The notes beneath the pieces are model-generated. The model had not been told where the DNA came from and searched no databases. It saw nothing but the letters and a program-made list of their open reading frames with translations. Shown one piece after another: positions 1 to 7,582 of a stretch of 55,073 nt of DNA; position 1 is the first letter of the stretch; every line of letters begins with the position of its first letter. The DNA lies in IMG/VR virus record IMGVR_UViG_3300042469_000249, positions 1 to 55,073 of that record. One strand, written 5' to 3'. Source of the DNA: a virus. The translations under genes and the position numbers were made by a program.

Positions 1-182
1 CTTGCTTTTTTGAATGCTCCTTGCTCTTCTGTTCCAATAGCGTCAATAGCTTTGATTGCATGGATGAGTGTGGTTACTCCTTCTGGTGGGGTTACATTAA
101 GCAGCAAATACGCTTGTAGCTTGTTCCAGTCTTCGTGTGAGGTTATTGCCGCGCATAGGGATTTTACTTTTTCTGTTGTCAT
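1..182 (-). CDS. Small helical protein, truncated by the window edge (left copy)
   Basis: The first 60 residues or so are present and the C-terminus is cut off at base 1. The frame starts at the ATG complementary to 180-182 and overlaps the stop of the upstream gene by four bases (ATGA), a translational coupling. The sequence begins MTTEKVKSLC and is nearly identical to the complete 81-aa gene at 51972-52217. I do not recognise the family. Its place between the portal-linked gene and the scaffold gene suggests a role in head assembly, but this is inference. Confidence 0.75.
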   Translation of the reverse strand, partial: MTTEKVKSLCAAITSHEDWNKLQAYLLLNVTPPEGVTTLIHAIKAIDAIGTEEQGAFKKA

Positions 183-766
183 TCTTGTGGTAGTTGTGTT
201 TTTAACCAATCTGCCCATCGTTTTTGCATGGGAGTTATTGTTCCTACTGATTCATCTCCCGCAATAATACGGGCTAAGAAACTTTGTTTTAATGGAGTCT
301 TGTCTTGAATCTTACCATACTGAGTTCCAGAAAATGCTTTTTCTTGTTCTGGAGTTAAATTAAATTTTGGTATAATTTGTTTTTCTTGAATGAATTTTTG
401 TATAAATTCATTTTTATTTTGATTGGAAATTGATCGTGGAGACTCAGGAGATTCATCTGGTTGAGCAAAAAAAGGTAATTTTTTAGATTCTCTTTCTTTT
501 GCAAACTCAACAGCCTTTCTTGTAATTGATTTATTTAACTCTGGATTTACAGTATTTAATTTATCTGCTGGAGTAGAAAGAAGATATTTTAATTCATTAT
601 CATCCAAGGTTGGAACCATTGTTGGGATAAGTTTTTCTCCACTACCCCAGTCGATTCCAATAGATAATTCCGTAGAAACATCTTTAGGATTATCTAATCT
701 TGGGATTGCACCAAGAAATCCAGAACCTTTTATTGTGCTATCTGGTCTGAGATTGCTTGTGTTCAT
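179..766 (-). CDS. Virion-region protein with GFLGAIPR / MVPTL motif (195 aa, short allele)
   Basis: The N-terminal part (residues about 15-60) has the pattern GFLGAIPRLD...STELSIGI...IPTMVPTL, which resembles a motif I know from phage structural or ejection proteins where it reads roughly GFLG...P.G...TE.SVG...IPTLVPTL. The C-terminal part is charged and helical and ends MQKRWADWLKTQLPQE. Its start overlaps the portal stop by four bases and its stop overlaps the next start, so it is part of the portal transcript. It lacks a 59-residue middle block present in the homologue at 52214-52978. The exact function is unknown. Confidence 0.75.
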   Translation of the reverse strand: MNTSNLRPDSTIKGSGFLGAIPRLDNPKDVSTELSIGIDWGSGEKLIPTMVPTLDDNELKYLLSTPADKLNTVNPELNKSITRKAVEFAKERESKKLPFFAQPDESPESPRSISNQNKNEFIQKFIQEKQIIPKFNLTPEQEKAFSGTQYGKIQDKTPLKQSFLARIIAGDESVGTITPMQKRWADWLKTQLPQE

Positions 767-3255
767 AGTGTTGCTGGTGGTGGCTCCTCTGTTTCCATCT
801 CAACTTCTTCGGTGGCTTCTGGTGTCTCAACTTCTACCTCTTCAATTTCTGTTTCTTCTTCTTCCATTTCTGGCTCTTCCATTTCTGGAGCAGGTTGTTC
901 AGTTACCATCTTACCTTTAGCCTTCTGAATCTCCGCACGGGCTTTAGCCTTCTGAAGCGCAAGTTGTGTGATACCTTGTTCTTTCCGTTGTTCGGTGCGT
1001 TGAGCGTGGCTGATAGAAGCCTTACCGATTGCGATGTCAGAAAGTTTTTTCTTAGTATCAATCTCAATACCAGATTTAGCAGCGAGGTATTGCAGTTTGA
1101 TATCTTCCTCAGAGTTAGGTTGACCAGATTTTTGAGCTTCAGCTTCTGCCATCTGAATATACACCTGTTGTAGTTCATCAGCCATTGCTTGAGCCTCACC
1201 CATACCCTGCATGAATTGTTTCAAAAAGTCCTGCTTTGATTGATCTCTACTGATATACTCAACGTGTGCCATGATGTGACCACCCTTGAATTTGACTGAG
1301 CGCACTGCCCTTGAAAGCTCTGCAAGCTCTGGTTGACCCTGCTGCACAGATTGCATATTCATCTGCAACTGCATAATCATGTCTTGGAAGTGACCAGTTG
1401 CGTGTTCGATATGCGGATCGGTTGGTAGCACTGGGAAGTTTTGCGGGTTAACAAACGCATCTGTCATACCAGCATTCTCAAATCCAATGATACGAGCTGT
1501 ATCATCAATCTTGCTTGGCTTAGTATTACGATAGCGAGCTACGTTGTCTCTGCCAGAAAGCGCGGCGATTGCGTCTTTAACAGCATTCTCTTGCCCTTCG
1601 TTTGCTGGAGTGATTGCTGTAATCTGCAACAACTTTTCTGCGGTAATCAGTTTGAATGATGGACTGCCCGCCCCACTAATAAGGTTGGAACGGATGCTTG
1701 TGATGTTCTTATATGCAGCCGCTTCTTTTGGAGTTCCAAGTTCTTCCAAAACTTCATAGAACTTCTTCACAAATTCATATCCATCATCGCTGGACTTAGA
1801 GTTAACAAAGCGTTTGTAGAGTTGCTTGAAGTAAAGGGTTTGGCACTCATTAAATCGACGTATTTGAGTTCCAGATAGTTTTGCTGATTCGGCGGCATCA
1901 AGTTCTGCTTCGCCTTTTGTCCTTTGTTTACCACCAGCAGTTGGAGCGTTGATACGATACTGCCCCATGCCCCTATACATATCTCCCATAAAAAACTGCA
2001 TGAAGCTCATGCTTTCTGCAACTGGAAGTTGGAATCGGTTTTGAATGAACTTAGCTCCATCTGGCATTACGCTAATAGGTAGCCATTCCATTTGCTTGAG
2101 CATCTTAGTTGAGTCTGGCCCCTGTCCCTCAATCATCAACATGGAGTTGAGTCGCACTGCATCAACCAATGAGTTCATTGTGAAGTCATATTGGCGGCAA
2201 GCAACGAACGCCGATTCAGCTTGGCTCTTGATGTCTTGGAATAGTCCGCTACCTACAGAGTCAGTAAGCATATACAAAATTTCATCCCAAGAATCATAAA
2301 GTCCAATCTTGAGCATCATAAACCCGTGTTGAGTTCTGATGTCATCTTCACTGATCTTGCCAGCCCCTTTTACATTGGAGTTAATGTAATCAGCTATTGG
2401 TTGATAATCTTGAAGGATAATTGTTTTACTGATTTTACCATCAAACTCTCTCCAGTAAACTTCGTATAGGTCGATTTTTTGGTTTACTGAAAGTGACCAG
2501 TTAAATCCTGACTCGCTGATCGTGCGGAAGAAATCTTCGCGGGTCTTTCTATGATTTGTAAAAGCGCGATGGAAACGGATAGCATCAATAGCTGCATCCA
2601 CATTCCATCCCATCGCTTCTGCTGCGGCACGATTCTCAATTTTTTTATAGAGTTCGTATGGAGTCAAACGGACACGCCTGACAAATTCCTCAAGGTTTGA
2701 AAAGTCGATCCTAATGTCGTCTGGAAAGAGAAGGTCGGATAGGAAAACGTGTTCTGGCATCCATCCAAGTGGACTATCCCACATTCCAATTCCCTTTCCA
2801 TACAATAGCATTTCCTCAAGGTCTTGTTCTGCATTGTAGAGGTATCCGGGCCATTCACGCAAGGCTTGGTCAAATGCGGTTGTGATGTTTTCTGTATTAA
2901 CGAGGCGTTCTTTGTCATTTCCATATTTGGTCTTGATTGTGCAGCAAGCCTGACGTTCAGTAATTACATCGTAGTAACTGGACTTTTGGTTATCAACAAT
3001 AAATCCAAGTTGTCCATAGTTAACATCCGATTGCCAAGGTAGTCGCTTTTCGGCAAGCTTGCTGTATCCCGTGGGAGGAAACATTTTGTAAGCTTTATAA
3101 ATACGGATGCGCTTATTCTCACGCCCAATGTTAGCCAACCTCAGATTGTTTGCTATGTTCCACGCATGATTTGCGTTGGAAATTCGTGTTTCTGGTGGCT
3201 TACCATCTTGGTCAAGAGTGGCTAAACTGAAGTTATCATTACCGATTGAGAGCAT
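763..3255 (-). CDS. Portal protein (head-tail connector, 830 aa)
   Basis: This would form the dodecameric ring at the capsid vertex through which DNA enters and leaves. The call rests on size, the mixed alpha/beta sequence with many conserved aromatic residues (WPGYLYNAEQDLEEMLLYGKG, around 130-150), the position before scaffold and capsid genes in circular order, and closeness to terL. Residues about 650-780 form a long charged helical stretch, followed by a very acidic Glu/Pro/Val tail of about 50 residues, longer than in typical short-tailed phage portals. The start region encodes MLSIGNDN from an imperfect copy of the genome's palindrome. A near-identical second allele lies at 52975-55073. 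Portal identity is inferred, not proven. Confidence 0.75.
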   Translation of the reverse strand: MLSIGNDNFSLATLDQDGKPPETRISNANHAWNIANNLRLANIGRENKRIRIYKAYKMFPPTGYSKLAEKRLPWQSDVNYGQLGFIVDNQKSSYYDVITERQACCTIKTKYGNDKERLVNTENITTAFDQALREWPGYLYNAEQDLEEMLLYGKGIGMWDSPLGWMPEHVFLSDLLFPDDIRIDFSNLEEFVRRVRLTPYELYKKIENRAAAEAMGWNVDAAIDAIRFHRAFTNHRKTREDFFRTISESGFNWSLSVNQKIDLYEVYWREFDGKISKTIILQDYQPIADYINSNVKGAGKISEDDIRTQHGFMMLKIGLYDSWDEILYMLTDSVGSGLFQDIKSQAESAFVACRQYDFTMNSLVDAVRLNSMLMIEGQGPDSTKMLKQMEWLPISVMPDGAKFIQNRFQLPVAESMSFMQFFMGDMYRGMGQYRINAPTAGGKQRTKGEAELDAAESAKLSGTQIRRFNECQTLYFKQLYKRFVNSKSSDDGYEFVKKFYEVLEELGTPKEAAAYKNITSIRSNLISGAGSPSFKLITAEKLLQITAITPANEGQENAVKDAIAALSGRDNVARYRNTKPSKIDDTARIIGFENAGMTDAFVNPQNFPVLPTDPHIEHATGHFQDMIMQLQMNMQSVQQGQPELAELSRAVRSVKFKGGHIMAHVEYISRDQSKQDFLKQFMQGMGEAQAMADELQQVYIQMAEAEAQKSGQPNSEEDIKLQYLAAKSGIEIDTKKKLSDIAIGKASISHAQRTEQRKEQGITQLALQKAKARAEIQKAKGKMVTEQPAPEMEEPEMEEEETEIEEVEVETPEATEEVEMETEEPPPATL
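3233..3248. promoter_or_regulatory. Degenerate copy of the 16-bp palindrome
   Basis: TTATCATTACCGATTG has three mismatches to the consensus and sits in the first codons of the portal gene, 19 bases from the perfect site at 3268. It may be a second, weak operator in tandem. Confidence 0.35.
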
Positions 3256-3267
3256 AGGATTTTATGT

Positions 3268-3283
3268 TTATCGTTTACGATAA
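3268..3283. promoter_or_regulatory. 16-bp palindromic site 1 (TTATCGTTTACGATAA)
   Basis: A match to TTATCG-N4-CGATAA lying in the gap between the 125-aa gene (its stop codon is inside the site) and the portal start at 3255. It would cover the portal ribosome-binding region on the mRNA. Confidence 0.75.
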
Positions 3284-3652
3284 TGAATTCAAGGCATTTC
3301 TTCGTTTGTTACACGAACTACACCCGCGAGCTTTATGCTCAAGTTTAGTTCCTAAAACTTTATCTGTAGCTGCCGCTACTGTGTGAATGGCTTGAGCGAT
3401 ACGATCACCAAGTCCATCATTATACCAGCAACGATCACTTGGTTGGCGTTGGCAGGTTTGATCCTCTACCATTTGTTCGATGTTACTTGGAACTTCAACC
3501 CCATTGGATCGGTAATCTTTTTGGATATTCTGAAGAAGACTATTCCATGTGCTTCCATAAACTATCGCTGGATACACAACGCCATTACGCTTTATCTCAT
3601 ATTTCCACCACCATCCTCCGACTGGTGCGAGATTTTTGTTTTTCAGTTTCAT
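3275..3652 (-). CDS. Hypothetical protein with C-terminal CxxC (125 aa)
   Basis: The protein starts MKLKNKNLAPVGGWWWKYE and ends with GLGDRIAQAIHTVAAATDKVLG...CSSCNKRRNALNSLS. A C-terminal GLGD...CxC..R...LN arrangement occurs in small phage proteins of unknown role that I have seen near packaging genes; this is recollection, not a database match. It contains several Trp and Cys residues. It is the first gene downstream of the minus promoter at 3668-3695 and precedes the portal by 19 bases, so it is probably co-transcribed with it. The start ATG is complementary to 3650-3652. Confidence 0.7.
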   Translation of the reverse strand: MKLKNKNLAPVGGWWWKYEIKRNGVVYPAIVYGSTWNSLLQNIQKDYRSNGVEVPSNIEQMVEDQTCQRQPSDRCWYNDGLGDRIAQAIHTVAAATDKVLGTKLEHKARGCSSCNKRRNALNSLS

Positions 3653-3667
3653 CTTGCCTTTTCACCG

Positions 3668-3695
3668 AAAATATATTTTCTTATTGATATGTCAA
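3668..3695 (-). promoter_or_regulatory. Promoter for the 125-aa gene and portal operon
   Basis: On the minus strand TTGACA (3690-3695), 16 bases, then TATTTT (3668-3673); transcription would start near 3661, nine bases before the 125-aa gene. The stretch around the -35 box (ATATGTCAAGAGTTTTTT on plus) recurs almost exactly at 49941-49958, where the same promoter form precedes the capsid gene. The -35 box overlaps the proposed terL start codon on the other strand. Confidence 0.65.
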
Positions 3696-5542
3696 GAGTT
3701 TTTTCTTCAAGCAAAGGGATTCAAAAATATGGTATTAAATTTTCAGAGGACATGGATGAATTGGGAATTGAGCTTTATTGTTATGCTATTTCCCGTGGTG
3801 AGTATGGAAAAGACTACTGCATCAAACATAATATTAACCTAAAAGATTTTAAGTTACTTACACCAGCGGAGCATTTTATTAATGCTGTGAAACTTCAATG
3901 GCCGACTGAGGTTTCTATCTACAATAGGGGATATACCAATACTCAACTTCTTAGAACACTGGAAGAACTCTGCAATAATACAGATGTTTGTTTGGCTGGC
4001 GCAGCTTCGATGGGAAAAAGTTTTCCAGTTGCTCTTTGGGTTTATCTTGATTGGTGTTCTGCCCCACATTGCACTTCAGCATGGGTTGCTACTACTACTC
4101 TTGGCGCATCTGAGGATCGTATTTGGGGTATCATTTCTAAACTTTGGAAGTGCGCTCGCATCCAATATGGTAAACTTATCGACTATCGCCACATGATTGT
4201 TTGGGGTGGCGCATCGAACGATGAAGATAAAGATTATCGTAATGCGATTAAAGCACTTGCATTTCAATCAGGTAACGAGGGTCAGAAGGCTATTGATACC
4301 ACCCGTGGTCGTAAGAATGATCGAGTTCGCTTGGCACTTGACGAGTTGCCAGAAATGGAACTCGGAGCAATTACTGCTCGCGTTAACCTTTCAGCTAATA
4401 ACGATGTTACCTTTATTGGTATTGGAAACCCATCAGCGGGAGATAACCCACATACCCGTTGGGCAATGCCAAAAGGTAAATCTAACTTCGATACAGTGAA
4501 TCCTGATTTGATGAATTGGGAAACTGAAACTGGAATTTGTTTATTTTACAACGGCATGAAGTCTCCTAACTTCGATGCTCGCCCAGATGAGCCATCCCCA
4601 TTCCCCTTCCTCATGGATCGGAAGAAGCAGGAAATCATGCTCAAACAATGTTATGGTGATGAGAATGCCATTGACTATGTTCGTAACGCTATCGGTTGGT
4701 GGCCGAAGTCTGGGTTTATTCAGACCGTAATTACTTCTGATCTTATTCGCAATGCCGATACAAACGAGGAACCAATCTGGGATTCTGAAGGATTCACTAA
4801 AGTAGCAGGCTTTGACACTTCGTTTACAATTGGTGGTGACCGATGCGTTCTTACCATTGCTAAACTTGGCTTTGTTCGTGGAACCCGTAATCGTGTTATG
4901 TGGCTTGAGAGTCAGAAGGTAATCCAACTATCTGCCAATGCCGCCGCTGAGTTTGAGATTCAACTTGCTACTGAAGTTGTTTCTTTGTGTAGGGCGGCTG
5001 GAGTTCAACCTACTAAATTTGGTATGGACGTTTCTGGTGATGGTGGTCGAGTCGGACAGGCTATCATTCGTGAATGGCTACGCACTGACTCTAATGGCGC
5101 GGCCATTGCCCTTATCTCGTCCATGGGTAAGCCTACCGATAGAATCGCAGCAGAGGTTGACAGAAGACCTTGTAAGGATGTCTATGATCGTTTGGTCAGT
5201 GAATACTACTACTCAGCCTATCATGCTTTCAAGAGCCGAGTTCTTTTCGGCGTTGATCCAAGCTCTGAGTTGGCGCGGGAACTCTGCCTTCGTCGCTATA
5301 CTATCAAGAATAAAAAGATCGCCATTGAAACTAAAGATGATCTTAAAAGCAGAAGTGGATACTCGCCGGATTTGAGTGACAGTTTAATCTACGCACTCGA
5401 AATGGCGCGGCGTAATGGACTCGTTTTTATCGGTAACGATAAACCTGTTCCGACTAACCGATTCTGGGCGCGGGAAGAGAAACTAACGGAATCATTTTCA
5501 GAAGATGATAGCTACTCTTCTGATGATAATGGAGACTGGTGA
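3689..5542 (+). CDS. terL: Terminase large subunit (ATPase and nuclease)
   Basis: This is the packaging motor that pumps DNA into the prohead and cuts it. The 617-aa product has a Walker A motif GAASMGKS at 104-111, a Walker B-like segment RLALDELPEM with the DE pair at 218-219, and an RNase H-like nuclease domain with acidic residues at D376 (AGFDTSF), D447 (FGMDVSG) and D561/D564 (SPDLSDSLIYALE). The frame stays open upstream to 3383, but that part is antisense to the 125-aa gene, so I start at 3689. An in-frame ATG at 3752 is an alternative because 3689 overlaps a divergent promoter. Codons 581-585 (IGNDK) lie in palindrome site 2. Confidence 0.93.
   Translation: MSRVFSSSKGIQKYGIKFSEDMDELGIELYCYAISRGEYGKDYCIKHNINLKDFKLLTPAEHFINAVKLQWPTEVSIYNRGYTNTQLLRTLEELCNNTDVCLAGAASMGKSFPVALWVYLDWCSAPHCTSAWVATTTLGASEDRIWGIISKLWKCARIQYGKLIDYRHMIVWGGASNDEDKDYRNAIKALAFQSGNEGQKAIDTTRGRKNDRVRLALDELPEMELGAITARVNLSANNDVTFIGIGNPSAGDNPHTRWAMPKGKSNFDTVNPDLMNWETETGICLFYNGMKSPNFDARPDEPSPFPFLMDRKKQEIMLKQCYGDENAIDYVRNAIGWWPKSGFIQTVITSDLIRNADTNEEPIWDSEGFTKVAGFDTSFTIGGDRCVLTIAKLGFVRGTRNRVMWLESQKVIQLSANAAAEFEIQLATEVVSLCRAAGVQPTKFGMDVSGDGGRVGQAIIREWLRTDSNGAAIALISSMGKPTDRIAAEVDRRPCKDVYDRLVSEYYYSAYHAFKSRVLFGVDPSSELARELCLRRYTIKNKKIAIETKDDLKSRSGYSPDLSDSLIYALEMARRNGLVFIGNDKPVPTNRFWAREEKLTESFSEDDSYSSDDNGDW
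5427..5442. promoter_or_regulatory. 16-bp palindromic site 2 (TTATCGGTAACGATAA)
   Basis: A consensus match inside the 3' part of terL, encoding IGND. No promoter is evident nearby, so this one would act as an intragenic site. Confidence 0.7.
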
Positions 5543-5679
5543 TACTGGGCCAAGACGTTACTCTTGGTCACGGTTTTAGTTACGGCCCCGTGTATTGCCG
5601 CTTGGCTTTTTTCGCCATTCAAACAAGACTACTTTAAAGCTCGTAGTTAGCTACATGACTCCATGCTTCCCAGTAAAGA
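5543..5679. other. Convergent gap between terL and the minus operon
   Basis: This stretch holds a GGCCAAG/CTTGGTC hairpin (about 5548-5570) and a T6 run near 5600, which may end terL transcription. No convincing gene is visible. Confidence 0.4.
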
Positions 5680-5904
5680 TCAATCGAGAATTCCTTCAAG
5701 CTCCAAGGTATTTGCTACTTCTTCTGGAACTACGATACGAATTACTTTCTCTCCGTCAAGGAAACCAAGGTTTTCTTTTACACGAATATCGCTTTTGCTC
5801 ACCCAACATTGGTTGAACCTCTGCCTAAACAGAATCTTAGTTGGGCTTTCGCTTACTTCTGTTCCTTCGCAAACGATGCGTGATTCAAAGTTATTTGTAG
5901 TCAT
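5680..5904 (-). CDS. Hypothetical 74-aa protein
   Basis: Starts MTTNNFESRIVCEG and continues with a beta-rich, charged sequence (WVSKSDIRVKENLGFLDGEK). No family recognised. It is the last gene of the minus operon that begins with the XRE regulator and overlaps the end of the HNH gene by 14 bases. Its Cys residues do not form a zinc motif. Confidence 0.6.
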   Translation of the reverse strand: MTTNNFESRIVCEGTEVSESPTKILFRQRFNQCWVSKSDIRVKENLGFLDGEKVIRIVVPEEVANTLELEGILD

Positions 5905-6190
5905 AAATTATATATCCATTTTCTCTCGCCCACCCTACTTCGTGGTGGCATTTATTGTGACAGGTGCGGCATAAAACCATGAATGAGGACTTGTCACATA
6001 AGAACTTGCCCCTACCTTTCTTATGGTGTAAGTCCGTTCCATGCCCATTACATATTTCGCAAGTGAAATTTTTCTCTTCAAAGTATTCTGCTTTAGCTTT
6101 CTCGTAGTCAGCATTTTTTACTTTTCTTGATCCTGATAAACTCTTTAACTTTTGTCCCGTTTTTTTGAACCCCGTTTTTCTTCGTAACAT
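5891..6190 (-). CDS. HNH endonuclease (99 aa)
   Basis: A small metal-dependent nuclease. A basic N-terminus (MLRRKTGFKKTGQKLKSL) precedes the HNH core: CEIC at about 44-47, LHHKKGRG at about 53-60 with the catalytic His pair, and LCRTCHNKCHHE at about 72-83 with the second zinc-binding Cys pair and the final His. The order Cys-x2-Cys, HH, Cys-x2-Cys-H is complete, so the enzyme is probably active. Short HNH proteins next to terL are common in tailed phages and assist cleavage during packaging; here it lies just past terL on the other strand. A homing function is the alternative. Confidence 0.85.
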   Translation of the reverse strand: MLRRKTGFKKTGQKLKSLSGSRKVKNADYEKAKAEYFEEKNFTCEICNGHGTDLHHKKGRGKFLCDKSSFMVLCRTCHNKCHHEVGWARENGYIIYDYK

Positions 6191-6369
6191 CTATAGTAGT
6201 CTGTTAGCTGTTGAAGTCCGAGGGCGGCCAATTCCAATTTGTCGTAGCTTTCTCTGACTGATTCGGGGAAGGACTTTCCCCTTTGGTGCATGGTGGTTGG
6301 ACTTCCTGCGGAGTAGGGGCTGACTCTGAGGTAGTATTTACCTTCTTGAATTTCGAGAAAGACGTGCAT
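6145..6369 (-). CDS. Hypothetical 74-aa protein overlapping its neighbours
   Basis: Begins MHVFLEIQEGKYYLRVSPYS and has a helical middle (ESYDKLELAALGLQQLTDYYR) and a basic tail. The first 55 codons lie in another frame of the XRE gene's 3' end, and its own 3' end overlaps the HNH start by 46 bases. The sequence looks more like a folded protein than the Pro/Ser/Thr-rich XRE tail in the overlapping frame, so I call both. No family recognised. Confidence 0.55.
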   Translation of the reverse strand: MHVFLEIQEGKYYLRVSPYSAGSPTTMHQRGKSFPESVRESYDKLELAALGLQQLTDYYRCYEEKRGSKKRDKS

Positions 6370-6611
6370 AGGGAAATGATTTTATCTACCTGTTCTTTTT
6401 TAAGAATGCTCTTGGAGTTTACTTCGATCTGGTTAATCAACGATCCAGTCACGCCGATCTTGTCTCCAAGTTCTCTAACAGTCAGTTTAAGCGTTCTCCT
6501 TGTTTCACGAAGTTGGTTTGCAAAAGTCTTTCGTCCAATAGAACGAACCATGCGTGATTGCTCGTAGGCAGTCGCGCAAGCGTCATAAGCATCTTCTAAT
6601 GGATGTTTCAT
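6204..6611 (-). CDS. XRE-family helix-turn-helix regulator (135 aa)
   Basis: A DNA-binding protein. Residues about 28-80 form a lambda-repressor-like HTH: FANQLRETRRTLKLTVRELG, then DKIGVTGSLINQIEVNSKS, the usual scaffold-turn-recognition pattern. The remaining 55 residues are Pro/Ser/Thr-rich and probably flexible; there is no peptidase domain, so it is not a LexA/CI-type cleavable repressor. I start at the ATG complementary to 6609-6611; a TTG three codons upstream is possible. It is divergent from the gene at 6673 across a palindromic operator-promoter, the classic layout of an autoregulated switch. It is one candidate for the protein binding the 16-bp palindromes. Confidence 0.85.
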   Translation of the reverse strand: MKHPLEDAYDACATAYEQSRMVRSIGRKTFANQLRETRRTLKLTVRELGDKIGVTGSLINQIEVNSKSILKKEQVDKIISLCTSFSKFKKVNTTSESAPTPQEVQPPCTKGESPSPNQSEKATTNWNWPPSDFNS

Positions 6612-6633
6612 TTGGATCAAAGTAAACCAAGAC

Positions 6634-6664
6634 TATTGACAAGTCAATACTTTTTTGATATATT
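6634..6664 (+). promoter_or_regulatory. Divergent promoter with palindromic operator
   Basis: TATTGAC-AA-GTCAATA (6634-6649) is a palindrome whose halves contain -35 boxes on both strands. On plus, TTGACA (6636-6641), 17 bases, TATATT (6659-6664) predicts a start near 6671, almost at the ATG of 6673, so the mRNA would be nearly leaderless. On minus, TTGACT (6642-6647) and TACTTT (6619-6624) likewise point to a start next to the regulator ATG. Confidence 0.6.
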
Positions 6665-6672
6665 TGTTACCG

Positions 6673-7053
6673 ATGAATAAAGAAAATTCTAATAAAGATT
6701 TAGATACCAAGCTTCAAGACTTACTGGCAAGTGTCAGGAAGACTGTATTAATTTCCAACATGGCCCTCTCTACGGCCAGCCGCACTTCCTTCATGGCTAC
6801 CTATGAGTCTAATGATGGTATTTGCTCAATGGCTATCAAACCAAACAACATTGCTATTCTCGCCGCAGTATCGACTGGTGGAGCTACAGTCTATAAGGCT
6901 GATTTTGTAGTAACCGATGAGGGTATTGGCGAGCGGCGTTGCATATTCAAGTGCGAGACTGAGCAAGACGCTGATGAGATTTGGGAACTGATGAACGATA
7001 AGATGTATGCTTGGTCGCAGGGTGATATTGAGTCTGTAGATGTAGAATTGTAG
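6673..7053 (+). CDS. Hypothetical 126-aa protein
   Basis: Starts MNKENSNKDLDTKLQDLLAS. A helical N-terminus is followed by a beta-rich middle (MATYESNDGICSMAIKPNNIAIL) and an acidic C-terminus. I choose the ATG at 6673 because the frame upstream uses TTG inside the promoter. It is the first gene of the plus-strand early region and is followed four bases later by palindrome site 3. No family recognised; an early host-interaction protein is a guess from position only. Confidence 0.65.
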   Translation: MNKENSNKDLDTKLQDLLASVRKTVLISNMALSTASRTSFMATYESNDGICSMAIKPNNIAILAAVSTGGATVYKADFVVTDEGIGERRCIFKCETEQDADEIWELMNDKMYAWSQGDIESVDVEL

Positions 7054-7056
7054 AAA

Positions 7057-7072
7057 TTATCGTTACCGATAA
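7057..7072. promoter_or_regulatory. 16-bp palindromic site 3 (TTATCGTTACCGATAA)
   Basis: An intergenic consensus site ending 10 bases before the -35 box of the plus promoter at 7083, so it is well placed to act as an operator for the replication operon. Confidence 0.75.
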
Positions 7073-7082
7073 AAAAAGATGC

Positions 7083-7111
7083 TTGACATGGAATACAACC
7101 TATAGTAGTTT
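7083..7111 (+). promoter_or_regulatory. Promoter for the replication operon
   Basis: TTGACA (7083-7088), 17 bases, TAGTTT (7106-7111); start predicted near 7118. The -35 box is perfect and the -10 box weaker, which would fit a regulated promoter. Palindrome site 3 lies just upstream. Confidence 0.5.
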
Positions 7112-7117
7112 TCAGTT

Positions 7118-7262
7118 GTGCGAGAAATTGCACCTTCGGGGTAGGAGCCGAAGTGAATGAAAAGTCAGTAAATTAACATAACAATATATGATCCCTTGTG
7201 GCATTGCCACTCCTTCGCGTCTGTTGCCGCACTTTTCCAGTGTCACAAGGGGTCGCCTTTTT
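7118..7262 (+). ncRNA. Structured leader RNA with a terminator-like end
   Basis: A 145-base leader before the gene at 7268. It has a CTTCGG/CCGAAG hairpin (7134-7153), then an 11-bp stem joining 7190-7200 (GATCCCTTGTG) with 7244-7254 (CACAAGGGGTC) that encloses GTGGCATTGCCAC and CACT/AGTG hairpins, followed by GCCTTTTTC. This looks like a three-way junction ending in a terminator, so it may be an attenuator or a separate small RNA. No known riboswitch consensus is recognised. Confidence 0.4.
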
Positions 7263-7267
7263 CTAAA

Positions 7268-7582
7268 ATGAAAAAATATGACGATTGTCCAATAAGGACA
7301 AAGAACGGGATAATAATTAAACGAAAAGTAATGCGTATTAAAGGATTGAATCCTCTGCAACGAACATTATTAGCATACATCGAAAATTGGGATAGAGGGT
7401 GCGTGAATGACAAAGAATATTTGGCCTTTGTTTTTGATGTATCAAAATATCGTATAGAGTGTGCATTGGATTTTTTAGCATCGCTTGACCTTATCTACTG
7501 TGAAAATAATTGCGATGAAGTAAAAATATTCTGCAACATCAATTATATTAACGATGTTTATGGGGAGGGAATTGAATTATGA
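7268..7582 (+). CDS. Winged-helix DNA-binding protein (104 aa)
   Basis: The segment GLNPLQRTLLAYIENWDRG...EYLAFVFDVSKYRIECALDFLASLDLIY (about 25-78) has the pattern of a winged helix-turn-helix domain as found at the N-terminus of phage replication initiators. I use the ATG at 7268; upstream codons lie in the terminator-like leader. The stop overlaps the start of the initiator gene by four bases (ATGA), so it is coupled to replication. It probably assists or regulates origin recognition, which is inference from context. Confidence 0.65.
   Translation: MKKYDDCPIRTKNGIIIKRKVMRIKGLNPLQRTLLAYIENWDRGCVNDKEYLAFVFDVSKYRIECALDFLASLDLIYCENNCDEVKIFCNINYINDVYGEGIEL

Larger units (their letters stand above)
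1..2873. repeat. Left copy of the ~3-kb terminal homology
   Basis: This segment matches 52036-55073 in the same orientation and gene order. The copies are not identical: two compared 60-base lines differ at 2 and 4 positions, mostly third codon positions. The right copy carries 177 extra bases inside one gene and 12 fewer near the portal 3' end. Exact terminal redundancy from packaging would be identical, so two strain alleles joined in one circular assembly is the likeliest reading. Confidence 0.9.

Noticed and set aside
1-2873. Direct terminal repeat of a linear phage genome
   Set aside because: The two ends differ at many positions and by 165 bases in length; packaging repeats are identical copies.
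5543-5650. In-frame extension of terL past its TGA giving a transmembrane tail (LLLVTVLVTAPCIAAWLF)
   Set aside because: It would need readthrough or a TTG start, has no ribosome-binding site, and overlaps a hairpin; kept only as a curiosity.
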